Both the position numbers and the translations under genes were made by a program. The notes beneath the pieces were generated by a model. It had not been told where the DNA came from and did not search any database. It was given only the letters and a program-made list of their open reading frames with translations. Below are positions 1-7,050 of a DNA stretch of 13,429 nucleotides, piece by piece; position 1 is the stretch's first letter; every line of letters begins with the position of its first letter. The stretch comes from Chitinophaga pinensis (GTDB lineage Bacteria > Bacteroidota > Bacteroidia > Flavobacteriales_D > Crocinitomicaceae): assembly GCA_945870115.1 (NCBI GenBank), contig CAMBRH010000064.1:1-13429 (forward strand), read 5' to 3'.

Positions 1-822
1 GAAAAGACAAAAGAAATTTTTTCTGGTTTAACTCCTTGGCAACGTGTTCAATTATCTAGACATCCAGATCGTCCTTATACTTTGGCTTATATTAATTCTA
101 TTTCAAACAATACTTTCCAAGAATATCATGGAGACAGAAGTGTGAAAGATGATAAAGCAATGATTGGTGGTTTTGGACTTTTAGATGGCGAAACAGTCAT
201 GTTTATTGGTCAACAAAAAGGAATTAATACCAAAATGCGCCAATATAGAAATTTTGGGATGCCAAATCCTGAAGGATATAGAAAAGCATTGCGTTTGATG
301 CGTTTGGCTGAAAAGTTTGGAAAACCAATTGTCACTTTTATTGATACTCCGGGAGCATTTCCGGGTTTAGAAGCAGAAGAAAGAGGTCAAGGTGAAGCTA
401 TTGCAAGAAATATCTATGAAATGATGCGTTTGAAAGTTCCAGTGATTTGTGTCATTATTGGAGAAGGAGCATCTGGTGGTGCTTTAGGAATTGGCGTTGG
501 AGATAAAGTTGTAATGTTAGAGAATACATGGTATTCAGTAATTTCACCAGAATCTTGTTCATCTATTTTATGGAGATCTTGGGATTACAAAGAAATCGCA
601 GCGGATGCTTTAAAATTAACTTCAACTGATATGAAAAACAACAAATTAGTTGATGAAGTTATCAAAGAACCTTTAAATGGAGCACACAGAAACCAAGACG
701 AAATGTTTGGAATCGTGAAAAAATATTTGAAAGAAACAATTAAAGACTTACAAAAAATAAAAATTGAGGATAGAATTAATCAACGAATTGAGAAATTCTG
801 CGCAATGGGAGTTTGGGAGTGA
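1..822 (+). CDS. accA: Acetyl-CoA carboxylase carboxyltransferase subunit alpha (5' partial)
   Basis: AccA is the alpha subunit of the carboxyltransferase half of acetyl-CoA carboxylase. With AccD it transfers CO2 from carboxybiotin to acetyl-CoA to make malonyl-CoA, the first committed step of fatty acid synthesis in the cytosol. The frame is open from base 1 and begins EKTKEIFSGLTPWQRVQLSR, a typical AccA segment, so the true start lies upstream. The TTG at 82 is internal and is not the start. About 273 residues are visible, against roughly 317 for family members, so some 40-45 N-terminal residues are missing. Visible hallmarks are DTPGAFPG (fragment residues 115-122) and GEGASGGALG (154-163), the crotonase-fold region that forms the oxyanion and CoA site, then the conserved WYSVISPE. 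The C-terminus (FCAMGVWE, TGA at 820-822) appears complete. The gene is convergent with eda. The assignment is very secure. Confidence 0.97.
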   Translation, partial: EKTKEIFSGLTPWQRVQLSRHPDRPYTLAYINSISNNTFQEYHGDRSVKDDKAMIGGFGLLDGETVMFIGQQKGINTKMRQYRNFGMPNPEGYRKALRLMRLAEKFGKPIVTFIDTPGAFPGLEAEERGQGEAIARNIYEMMRLKVPVICVIIGEGASGGALGIGVGDKVVMLENTWYSVISPESCSSILWRSWDYKEIAADALKLTSTDMKNNKLVDEVIKEPLNGAHRNQDEMFGIVKKYLKETIKDLQKIKIEDRINQRIEKFCAMGVWE

Positions 823-831
823 TTTTGAAAA

Positions 832-894
832 TTATGAGTTATGAATTATGAGTTATGAGTGTTGGATTCATAACTCAACACTCATAATTCAACA
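832..894. repeat. Heptanucleotide array: five direct then four inverted 7-mers
   Basis: These 63 bases divide exactly into nine 7-base units. The direct units are TTATGAG, TTATGAA, TTATGAG, TTATGAG and TGTTGGA (832-866). The inverted units are TTCATAA, CTCAACA, CTCATAA and TTCAACA (867-894), whose reverse complements are TTATGAA, TGTTGAG, TTATGAG and TGTTGAA. The register never slips. A second in-phase copy of the same unit family lies at 7693-7720. This is seen directly in the sequence. It resembles the short-tandem-repeat class of intergenic elements, but I cannot name a described family for it. Confidence 0.85.
849..891. terminator. Candidate bidirectional terminator hairpin between accA and eda
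   Basis: Bases 849-864 pair with 876-891 to give a 16-bp stem with one G-T wobble and an 11-base loop. An alternative pairing (850-858 with 868-876) is mutually exclusive with it. The hairpin sits between the convergent stop codons of accA (822) and eda (901), which suits a terminator serving both genes. On the plus strand the bases after the stem are only moderately T-rich, and no clean T-run follows on the minus strand, so the termination role is inferred from position and fold. Confidence 0.5.
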
Positions 895-900
895 CTATTT

Positions 901-1464
901 TTATTTCGTCATCCAAGAACCTCCAACACTAATTACGTTGCTTAAGTCCAAATATTTTTGAAAAGTATCTTCTGAAATTCCCCCTGTTGGACAGAATTTT
1001 ACATTAGGAAATACTTGACCGTAAGTTTTTAAAGCTTCGTATCCACCAAATAAATGTGCCGGAAAGAATTTTAAAGTATCGTAGCCATTTTGTAAAGCTA
1101 AAATTATTTCACTTGGAGTTGCAATCCCTGGAATAAAGGCTATTTTACTATTTTCGAAAGCATCAAAAAGTGTGGCACTTATTCCAGGACTTACTATAAA
1201 ATCAACACCCAATTCAACTGCTTTTTGAATTTGAGCTAAATTGACAACTGTTCCCATTCCTACATCCATTTTACCAGCAAAATCAGACTTTACCTTTTTT
1301 ATTGCGTCATAAGCAATAGCAGTTCTCAAGGTAATTTCTATGCAATTGATATTTCTTGCTAATAATTTTTCAACTAATGGAGTAATTTCTTCCATAGTAT
1401 TAAAAGTTACGACAGGAATTACTTGGTGTTTTCCTAAAACCTCTCTGATATTATTTTGTGACAT
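901..1464 (-). CDS. eda: 2-dehydro-3-deoxy-phosphogluconate (KDPG) aldolase, C-terminally short
   Basis: Eda cleaves 2-keto-3-deoxy-6-phosphogluconate to pyruvate and glyceraldehyde-3-phosphate, the last Entner-Doudoroff step; many members also act on 4-hydroxy-2-oxoglutarate. The TIM-barrel family motifs are all present: the catalytic Glu in IEITLRT (E43, with R47), SPGIS (92-96), IPGIATPSE (111-119), the Schiff-base lysine in LKFFPA (K132), the phosphate-binding CPTGGI (158-163) and GGSW (181-184). The protein ends three residues after GGSW, at 187 residues. The E. coli enzyme has 213, so the usual C-terminal helical segment of about 25 residues is missing. The other frames of 823-900 do not encode it; that stretch is the heptamer array. 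It is the last gene of the zwf-pgl-edd-eda operon, with its ATG 10 bases after the edd stop. The family call is certain. Whether the short form is fully active is not known. Confidence 0.94.
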   Translation of the reverse strand: MSQNNIREVLGKHQVIPVVTFNTMEEITPLVEKLLARNINCIEITLRTAIAYDAIKKVKSDFAGKMDVGMGTVVNLAQIQKAVELGVDFIVSPGISATLFDAFENSKIAFIPGIATPSEIILALQNGYDTLKFFPAHLFGGYEALKTYGQVFPNVKFCPTGGISEDTFQKYLDLSNVISVGGSWMTK

Positions 1465-1474
1465 AATTTATTTT

Positions 1475-3307
1475 TTAGTATAATTTATTTTTATCTGCAG
1501 TGTTAAACAAGAAACTTGCTCCTTCTTCACTTGATGAAACCATTTTTCTTAAATTTGTAAAAATCTCTCTTCCAAATCCAAAAGTATCTTCATTGTTTTT
1601 TGTTGCGGCATCGCGACTTAAAACTTTTTCAGAATCTAAAACATCTAAGGTTCCTAAATTTGAATCCAAACGAATTCGATCGCCGGTTCTTATTTTTGAA
1701 ATAACTCCACCATCTTTTGCTTCAGGTGTAAGATGTATTGCTGCTGGCACTTTTCCAGAAGCACCTGACATTCTTCCGTCAGTTAATATGGCTACGTTGA
1801 AACCCCTTTTTTGTAAAATTCGTAAAGTTGGAGTTAACTGATGTAATTCTGGCATTCCATTTTGTTTTGGTCCTTGAAATGGTAAAACAGCAACAAAATC
1901 TCTTTCTAATTCACCTCGTTTAAATGCAGAAATTAAATCTTCTTGTTCGTTAAAAACAATTGCTTCTGCCTCCACAACCATATTATGTTCGTCAATTGAA
2001 GCTGTTTTAATTACACTTCTACCAATATTTCCATTTAACATTACGATTCCGCCATTTTTCAAAAATGGATTTGAAACGGGTCTGATAATACTTTCATTTA
2101 AACTTGCAGATGGTCCTTCTACCCAAATTAGTTTTCCATTGTCAATTTTTGGTTCTTTGGTGAATTCTCTTAACCCTCGGCCCATAATTGTATTTACATC
2201 CTCATGCAATAACCCATTATCTAGTAAAGTTTTAATTACAAAAGACATTCCTCCAGACGCATGAAAATGATTTACGTCAGCTGCACCATTTGGATAAATT
2301 CTTGTTAATAATGGAACTACCGCTGATAAATCAGAGAAATCTTGCCACGTAATTTTTACGCCTGCTGAATTTGCCATCGCAATTAAATGAATTGTATGAT
2401 TCGTAGATCCTCCAGTAGCTAAAAGGCCAACTAATCCATTAACCACCACTTTTTCGTTATAAATTTTTGAAAATGATCTTCCTAAAGATTTTGCATTGCA
2501 ATTATCACTTAATACTTTAACAGCATATTCAGTCAATAATTCTCTCAATTCAGTATTAGGATTCACAAAACTAGAACCAGGAAGCTGTAATCCCATAATT
2601 TCCATTAGCATTTGATTGCTATTTGCTGTGCCATAAAAAGTACAGGTTCCAGGTGAATGGTATGAGTCTGATTCTCCTTTTAATAATTCAGCTCTTCCAA
2701 TTTTTCCTTCAGCAAAATCTTGTCGAATTTTTGATTTTTCATCATTTGAAATTCCAGTTTCCATCGGGCCACCAGGAATGAATATTGTAGGTAAATGCCC
2801 GAACTTTAATGCTCCAATTACTAATCCAGGAATTATTTTGTCACATATTCCTAATCCTATTGTTCCGTCAAACATATTATGAGAAAGTGCGATAGCCGTA
2901 GAAAGTGCAATCACATCTCTACTGAAAAGTGAAAGTTCCATCCCATATTGACCTTGTGTAACTCCATCACACATTGCAGGAACACCCCCAGCAACTTGCG
3001 CTACTGCTCCATATTTTTGCGAATAATGTCTAATTTTATCAGGATAATTTTCATACGTCTTATGAGCAGACAGCATGTCATTGTAGGCAGTAACGATGCC
3101 AAAATTCGCTTTTTTCATTTCAGCTAATTGCCCCTTTTCTAATGCGGAACAACCTGCGTATCCATGCGCTAAATTTCCACAGCCTAATGCTTCTCGGGTA
3201 ACACCTTTAGTAAAAGCGTTTTCCATTTGAGCTAAATAGGTTATTCTAGCTTCAGTACTTCTTGCGTAAATTCTATCAGTAACTTCTGAAATTATTTTAT
3301 TAACCAT
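1475..3307 (-). CDS. edd: Phosphogluconate dehydratase
   Basis: Edd is a cytosolic iron-sulfur enzyme of the IlvD/Edd family. It dehydrates 6-phosphogluconate to 2-keto-3-deoxy-6-phosphogluconate, the signature step of the Entner-Doudoroff pathway. At 610 residues it matches the family length (E. coli Edd has 603). The likely cluster cysteines stand in their family contexts: C113 in MCDGVTQGQ, C155 in GICDKIIPG and C222 in GTCTFYGTANSNQ. The last of these, with the N-terminal region, favours Edd over dihydroxy-acid dehydratase IlvD. Further family motifs are ATGGSTNH, NGNIGRSVIK and, near the C-terminus, LTDGRMSGASGKVPAAIH. The gene lies between pgl (38-base gap upstream) and eda (10-base gap downstream) on the same strand, which supports the pathway assignment. 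No frameshift or missing motif was seen. Confidence 0.97.
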   Translation of the reverse strand: MVNKIISEVTDRIYARSTEARITYLAQMENAFTKGVTREALGCGNLAHGYAGCSALEKGQLAEMKKANFGIVTAYNDMLSAHKTYENYPDKIRHYSQKYGAVAQVAGGVPAMCDGVTQGQYGMELSLFSRDVIALSTAIALSHNMFDGTIGLGICDKIIPGLVIGALKFGHLPTIFIPGGPMETGISNDEKSKIRQDFAEGKIGRAELLKGESDSYHSPGTCTFYGTANSNQMLMEIMGLQLPGSSFVNPNTELRELLTEYAVKVLSDNCNAKSLGRSFSKIYNEKVVVNGLVGLLATGGSTNHTIHLIAMANSAGVKITWQDFSDLSAVVPLLTRIYPNGAADVNHFHASGGMSFVIKTLLDNGLLHEDVNTIMGRGLREFTKEPKIDNGKLIWVEGPSASLNESIIRPVSNPFLKNGGIVMLNGNIGRSVIKTASIDEHNMVVEAEAIVFNEQEDLISAFKRGELERDFVAVLPFQGPKQNGMPELHQLTPTLRILQKRGFNVAILTDGRMSGASGKVPAAIHLTPEAKDGGVISKIRTGDRIRLDSNLGTLDVLDSEKVLSRDAATKNNEDTFGFGREIFTNLRKMVSSSEEGASFLFNTADKNKLY

Positions 3308-3345
3308 TTTGTATTTATTACTATTAATATTATAAATTTTTTAAT

Positions 3346-4029
3346 TTATTTTTTCTCTGCAAAAAAAACCTTAATCTCTTCATTTTCACTTCTAAAAAAA
3401 TGTGAAATCGGATAATTGTTTTGTTTTGCATTTTCTAGCACTTCAATTTTTGAAGGTCCAATTAACATTAAATAAAGGGATTTACTTTCTAAAATCATTG
3501 ATTTAGAGCACGATATTCTATTTTTGGGATTTACCGGTGCAAAAGTTGAAATAATTTCTGTTTTCGAGGATTTTAGATCGTTTTCTGAATTTTCATCATT
3601 TGGGAAAAGGGACGCAGTGTGTCCATCTTCGCCCATTCCTAACACTACAACAGTCAAATCTTTAAAAAATGGAGAATAAGCTAAATTAACTAGTTTTAAA
3701 TTTTCCTTTTCATCTTCAATTTTATGAACCATTGAAAGAAATTTTGCTTTTGAAGCTAGATTAATTAATAAGTTTTCGTTTACTAATTTTTCATTACTGG
3801 CTTCATTTTCATTAGAAACAAAACGCTCATCAACTAATCCAACTGTCACTTTCGACCAATCAATTGCTTTTTTTGATAATATTTGAAATAATCCTTTAGG
3901 ACTTGTTCCGCCAGAAACCAAAAGACTTGCTTTACCAAGTTGATTAATGGAAGCTTCTAATTCTTTAGAAATATTATCTGCAAGCATGATTTCCATTTCA
4001 TGCAAGTAATCAAATTTGTGTAATTCCAT
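3346..4029 (-). CDS. pgl: 6-phosphogluconolactonase (DevB/SOL type)
   Basis: This enzyme hydrolyses 6-phosphoglucono-1,5-lactone, the product of Zwf, to 6-phosphogluconate in the cytosol. The 227-residue length is normal for the DevB/SOL family, which shares a fold with glucosamine-6-phosphate deaminase. Visible motifs are SGGTSP (39-44), which binds phosphate, DERFV (67-71), and GMGEDGHTASLFP (131-143), which holds the catalytic His and Asp region. R171 lies in the later conserved segment, and the C-terminal region is family-like. The ATG is 9 bases downstream of the zwf stop, so the two are almost certainly cotranscribed and possibly translationally coupled. The alternative, a glucosamine-6-phosphate deaminase, is unlikely given the short length and the neighbours. 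Confidence 0.95.
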   Translation of the reverse strand: MELHKFDYLHEMEIMLADNISKELEASINQLGKASLLVSGGTSPKGLFQILSKKAIDWSKVTVGLVDERFVSNENEASNEKLVNENLLINLASKAKFLSMVHKIEDEKENLKLVNLAYSPFFKDLTVVVLGMGEDGHTASLFPNDENSENDLKSSKTEIISTFAPVNPKNRISCSKSMILESKSLYLMLIGPSKIEVLENAKQNNYPISHFFRSENEEIKVFFAEKK

Positions 4030-4038
4030 TTTTATATT

Positions 4039-5511
4039 TTAAGATTTTGTAACCCAAGTATCTTCCCCTTGCATAATTGAATCACCTGGTCCCCAAGTTC
4101 CTGCCTCGTAAAGGATATTCGTTTGATTGACTAATTTCCAGCTATTTGAAATTGATTCTGTCCATTTCCAAGCTGCTTGTAATTCATCTTGACGCATAAA
4201 AAGGGTTTGATTTCCTCTGATGACATCGATTATTAATCGCTCATAAGCATCTGGAAACCGTTCTTTAAAGGAATCTATATAATCTAATTTTAAAGAAATA
4301 GGTTTATAGCGATATCCACCTGGACCTGGGATTTTTGTCATTTGAACCAATTCTATTCTTTCTTCAGGTTGAAGTCTGATAATTAGTTTATTATTTGACA
4401 TTTGTTCCTGTGATGGGAAAATGTTGTGTTTAACTGTTTTAAAATTAATTACAATTTCTGAATAGCGTTTTTTCATTCGTTTGCCTGTTCTTAGGTAAAA
4501 TGGTACGTTTTTCCATCTCCAATTATCAACAAATGCTTTTATTGCAACGTAGGTTTCGGTTCTTGAAGAATATTTTTCGATATCTTCTAAATAAGAACTT
4601 ACTTCTTCTCCATTTAAATTTCCTCGTGTGTATTGTCCTTTAATAGTATCAGTAACAACACTTTTTTTATTAAATAAACGAAGTGCATCGAGCACTTTTA
4701 ATTTTTCATTTCTAACTTGATCAGCTTCTAAAATATTAGGTGGCTCCATTGCGACTAAACACAATAATTGCAATAAATGATTTTGAACCATATCTAGTAA
4801 TGCTCCCGAATTATCATAATAACCTGCTCGACTTCCAACACCCAAACTTTCAGCAACAGTTATTTGAACATTTTCTATGTTTTCACAATTCCAAGCTTTT
4901 TCAAATAAGTTATTGGTAAACCTTAAAACCATTAAGTTTTGTACTGTTTCTTTACCTAAATAATGATCAATTCGATAGATTTGTTTTTCTTCAAAAGCTT
5001 GACTTATTTGGTCATTTATTTCATTTGATGATTCTAAACTATGTCCTAGTGGTTTTTCTAAAACTACTTTACTGTGAGAATTTACTAAATTAGTTTCTTT
5101 TAAAGTACGACTAATTCCGCCAAATGCCGAAGAAGGTGTTGAAAAATAATATATGTTTTGAAATTGGCTATATTGATTTAAAAACTCACTCAAATTTTTG
5201 TATTCAAGAGCATTGTTGTCCTTTGCTGTGATTAGAACAACTTTTTGAATAAATGTTTGAATTTCTGCTGCATGTTTTTCTACACTGGTAATTGATTCAG
5301 AAATGAATTTTTTTAGTTTCTCATAAAAAATTTCAGTATGATCTTCATGTCTCGTAATTGCTACGATGTTAAATGGATTAATAAATTGTCCATCCATAAA
5401 GCGATGAAATAGTGCAGGATATATTTTACGAAGCGCTAAATCACCATCACCTCCAAAAACAATTATATTAAAAGGTTCAAATTTCTCCGTTTGATTTTTC
5501 TTTTTATTCAT
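4039..5511 (-). CDS. zwf: Glucose-6-phosphate 1-dehydrogenase
   Basis: Zwf oxidises glucose-6-phosphate to 6-phosphogluconolactone with reduction of NAD(P)+, feeding the Entner-Doudoroff genes downstream. At 490 residues it is full length. The Rossmann dinucleotide motif is GGDGDLALRK (20-29). R54, just after the second strand (AITRHED), is in the position of the arginine that favours NADP+ in the Leuconostoc enzyme, so NADP+ use is plausible. EKPLG (152-156) and RIDHYLGKE (180-188, with D182 and H183) form the substrate site. H245 in MVQNHLLQ matches the catalytic base, and LRTGKRM (338-344) is the usual later motif. The ATG at 5509-5511 follows an AT-rich leader. A strong Bacteroidetes-type promoter lies about 100 bases upstream, making zwf the first gene of the operon. 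Confidence 0.97.
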   Translation of the reverse strand: MNKKKNQTEKFEPFNIIVFGGDGDLALRKIYPALFHRFMDGQFINPFNIVAITRHEDHTEIFYEKLKKFISESITSVEKHAAEIQTFIQKVVLITAKDNNALEYKNLSEFLNQYSQFQNIYYFSTPSSAFGGISRTLKETNLVNSHSKVVLEKPLGHSLESSNEINDQISQAFEEKQIYRIDHYLGKETVQNLMVLRFTNNLFEKAWNCENIENVQITVAESLGVGSRAGYYDNSGALLDMVQNHLLQLLCLVAMEPPNILEADQVRNEKLKVLDALRLFNKKSVVTDTIKGQYTRGNLNGEEVSSYLEDIEKYSSRTETYVAIKAFVDNWRWKNVPFYLRTGKRMKKRYSEIVINFKTVKHNIFPSQEQMSNNKLIIRLQPEERIELVQMTKIPGPGGYRYKPISLKLDYIDSFKERFPDAYERLIIDVIRGNQTLFMRQDELQAAWKWTESISNSWKLVNQTNILYEAGTWGPGDSIMQGEDTWVTKS

Positions 5512-5520
5512 TTTTAAAAA

Positions 5521-5546
5521 ATAATTAAATAATACTCCTTAATTAT
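5521..5546 (-). other. Small AT hairpin in the zwf leader
   Basis: Bases 5521-5528 (ATAATTAA) and 5539-5546 (TTAATTAT) are perfect reverse complements separated by 10 bases. In the zwf transcript the loop would contain GGAGUAUUAU, so the only Shine-Dalgarno-like GGAG in the leader is in the loop, about 20-25 bases before the ATG. The stem is made only of A-T pairs and would be weak. A regulatory role is speculative. Confidence 0.25.
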
Positions 5547-5613
5547 CATATTATTTTTTTGAAAAAATAAAATAAAAAAGGATATCGAAAGTAATCATTA
5601 AAACTTCCTAATG

Positions 5614-5645
5614 CAAATATATAAAATTATTTTAGTAAATGTCAA
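5614..5645 (-). promoter_or_regulatory. Bacteroidetes-type promoter of the zwf-pgl-edd-eda operon
   Basis: Read on the minus strand, the -7 box TATATTTG (reverse complement of 5614-5621) matches the Bacteroidetes consensus TAnnTTTG exactly. A TTG (reverse complement of 5643-5645, within ATTGAC) lies 21 bases upstream, inside the known 17-23 spacing. Transcription would start near 5607, leaving a leader of about 95 bases before the zwf ATG. The match is seen directly; activity is inferred. Confidence 0.6.
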
Positions 5646-5651
5646 TATTAC

Positions 5652-5682
5652 ACTAAGTATTTTTATTAAGATAATGCTTAGT
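5652..5682. promoter_or_regulatory. Operator-like inverted repeat upstream of the zwf promoter
   Basis: ACTAAGTATT (5652-5661) and AATGCTTAGT (5673-5682) form an inverted repeat with one mismatch (G-T in RNA) and an 11-base spacer. The half-sites are 21 bases apart centre to centre, two helical turns, and lie immediately upstream of the -33 TTG. That geometry suits a dimeric regulator. It could instead be a weak terminator after ribH, but no T-run follows it on the minus strand. No regulator gene is in the window to pair it with. Confidence 0.35.
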
Positions 5683-5755
5683 TAACAAATGATACCTAAA
5701 TAAAAGATGGTAAAAACAGAGATTTAAATAAAAAATGGAAATTATTTAAAATTTA

Positions 5756-6247
5756 TTACTCAAAAGATTTTTTTAACTCAATCATTTTGATGCAAGCAAT
5801 TGCACATTCAATTCCTTTGTTTCCGTGCTTTCCTCCAGAACGATCAATAGATTGCTGAATATTTTCATCAGTTAACAAACAAAATGCAACTGGTGAGTTG
5901 TATTCTAAGTTTAAGTGCATAATTCCTTGGGTTGTTCCTTGGCAAACGAAATCAAAATGCTTCGTTTCTCCTTGAATAACAACACCAATAGCAACTACAC
6001 CGTCAACATCTGTATTGTCCAACATCAATTGTGCTCCAAGAGGCAATTCAAATGCTCCAGGAACGAAGCGAATTAAAATGTTAGCTTCAGGTACACCATT
6101 TTCTAAAAGTGCTTCTTTTGCACCTTCTAAAAGCTTCATTGTGATAGAATCATTCCATTCAGAAACAACAATGCCGACTTTGAAATCGGCACCATTTGGA
6201 ATATTATTTTTATCGTATTCCGATAAATTGCGATGAATTGTCGCCAT
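5756..6247 (-). CDS. ribH: 6,7-dimethyl-8-ribityllumazine synthase
   Basis: RibH condenses 5-amino-6-ribitylamino-uracil with 3,4-dihydroxy-2-butanone-4-phosphate to give 6,7-dimethyl-8-ribityllumazine, the precursor of riboflavin. It usually assembles as a pentamer or 60-mer capsid. At 163 residues the length is normal. Diagnostic motifs are VSEWN with the substrate-stacking W31, PGAFELP (63-69), GVVIQGETKHFDFV with the catalytic H97, and the late phosphate- and subunit-contact region containing R136 and GGKHGNKG. Only 2 bases separate its ATG from the stop of the upstream TPR gene, so the two are likely cotranscribed. No riboswitch fold was recognised upstream. It is followed by a 244-base intergenic region that holds the zwf promoter. 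Confidence 0.97.
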   Translation of the reverse strand: MATIHRNLSEYDKNNIPNGADFKVGIVVSEWNDSITMKLLEGAKEALLENGVPEANILIRFVPGAFELPLGAQLMLDNTDVDGVVAIGVVIQGETKHFDFVCQGTTQGIMHLNLEYNSPVAFCLLTDENIQQSIDRSGGKHGNKGIECAIACIKMIELKKSFE

Positions 6248-6249
6248 TT

Positions 6250-6891
6250 TTATTTAGTTTTTGTACTTTTCACTCTAGCGATATATTTATCAATTGATTT
6301 AGAGTTAGAAAAGTTTGTATAATTGTCTTTGATCTTTGTGTACAATTCAGTTGCTTTTTCAAAGTCTTTTGTTTCTTCTGCACAAAGTCCAGCTTTAAAC
6401 AAATATTCTGGAGTGGTTTTTTCATTGTCAACTTTTTCAGCTGCATCAATATACAAATCCATTGCTTCGTTGTATTTTCCTAATTCAGAATAACAATCAC
6501 CTTGTAAACCAATTGTATAAATTGAAAGGTAAATATCATTTACACTAACGCCTTCAAGTTCCGTAAGCGCTTTTTTAAATTCTCCTTTAGTCATGTATTG
6601 ACGAGCTAAAACAAATTGTGCTAATTCACCACCTTGTTTTCCATCATATTTTTTAACTACAGAAGCTAATTCATCAATTGCCATATCAACTGAATCTTTG
6701 GCAGCATAATTTAAACCAGTATAATATGCATCTTTAGATTTTTCATTTGCAGGTGACCAAATAAATTGTTTATAAGCAAAATAAGCTAAAATTAAAACTA
6801 CAATTGCACCAACTCCAAATGCAATCATTCGAAGGTTTTTATTATTTTTAAATTGTCCTTTTAAGTCGCTTGATGATAAATTTTCTAACAT
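6250..6891 (-). CDS. Membrane-anchored tetratricopeptide-repeat protein
   Basis: This 213-residue protein has a short charged N-terminus, one hydrophobic segment at about residues 22-40 (MIAFGVGAIVVLILAYFAY), and then about four TPR-like helical pairs up to about residue 195. The clearest are at about 90-123 (AQFVLARQYMTKGEFKKAL), 125-157 (GDCYSELGKYNEAMDLY) and 161-193 (AGLCAEETKDFEKATELY). The layout, an N-terminal anchor with periplasmic TPRs, is like YfgM-type proteins that accompany the Sec translocon, but the sequence alone does not prove that role. The final residues are basic. The gene directly precedes ribH with a 2-base gap. A candidate -7 box TATTTTTG lies at 6953-6960 on the minus strand, without a well-placed -33. 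The TPR call is firm; the function is unknown. Confidence 0.85.
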   Translation of the reverse strand: MLENLSSSDLKGQFKNNKNLRMIAFGVGAIVVLILAYFAYKQFIWSPANEKSKDAYYTGLNYAAKDSVDMAIDELASVVKKYDGKQGGELAQFVLARQYMTKGEFKKALTELEGVSVNDIYLSIYTIGLQGDCYSELGKYNEAMDLYIDAAEKVDNEKTTPEYLFKAGLCAEETKDFEKATELYTKIKDNYTNFSNSKSIDKYIARVKSTKTK

Positions 6892-7010
6892 GTTTTATTT
6901 TTTATACAAATGATTTCAACTGTATTTTAGATTTCTCTAAAAAATTAGTTTGCAAAAATAGTTTTTTTTTTCAAAAAACTGATATTTATTTTAAAGTTTT
7001 ATAAAATTTA

Positions 7011-7032
7011 TTGATTGACTTTAAACAATCAA
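7011..7032 (-). terminator. Candidate intrinsic terminator after the DEAD-box-like gene
   Basis: TTGATTG (7011-7017) and CAATCAA (7026-7032) form a 7-bp stem with an 8-base loop, about 20 bases past the stop at 7051. On the minus strand the stem is followed by TAAATTTTAT, which is U-rich but interrupted. The stem is short and AT-rich, so this is a weak candidate. Confidence 0.4.
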
Positions 7033-7050
7033 GTTTAAAATTTTAATTAA

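Noticed and set aside
82..822. accA read as starting at the TTG at 82
   Set aside because: The same frame is open from base 1 and encodes conserved AccA residues before it, so the TTG is internal and the gene is cut by the window edge.
1500..1841. Plus-strand open frame of 113 codons
   Set aside because: It lies entirely antisense to edd, whose protein is conserved across this span; it has no recognisable motif.
6015..6236. Plus-strand open frame of 73 codons
   Set aside because: It is antisense within ribH and has no family features or promoter.
6953..6960. TATTTTTG as the promoter of the TPR-ribH pair
   Set aside because: The -7 box fits, but no TTG occurs at 17-23 bases upstream, and in such AT-rich DNA a lone box is weak evidence; it is mentioned only under the TPR gene.
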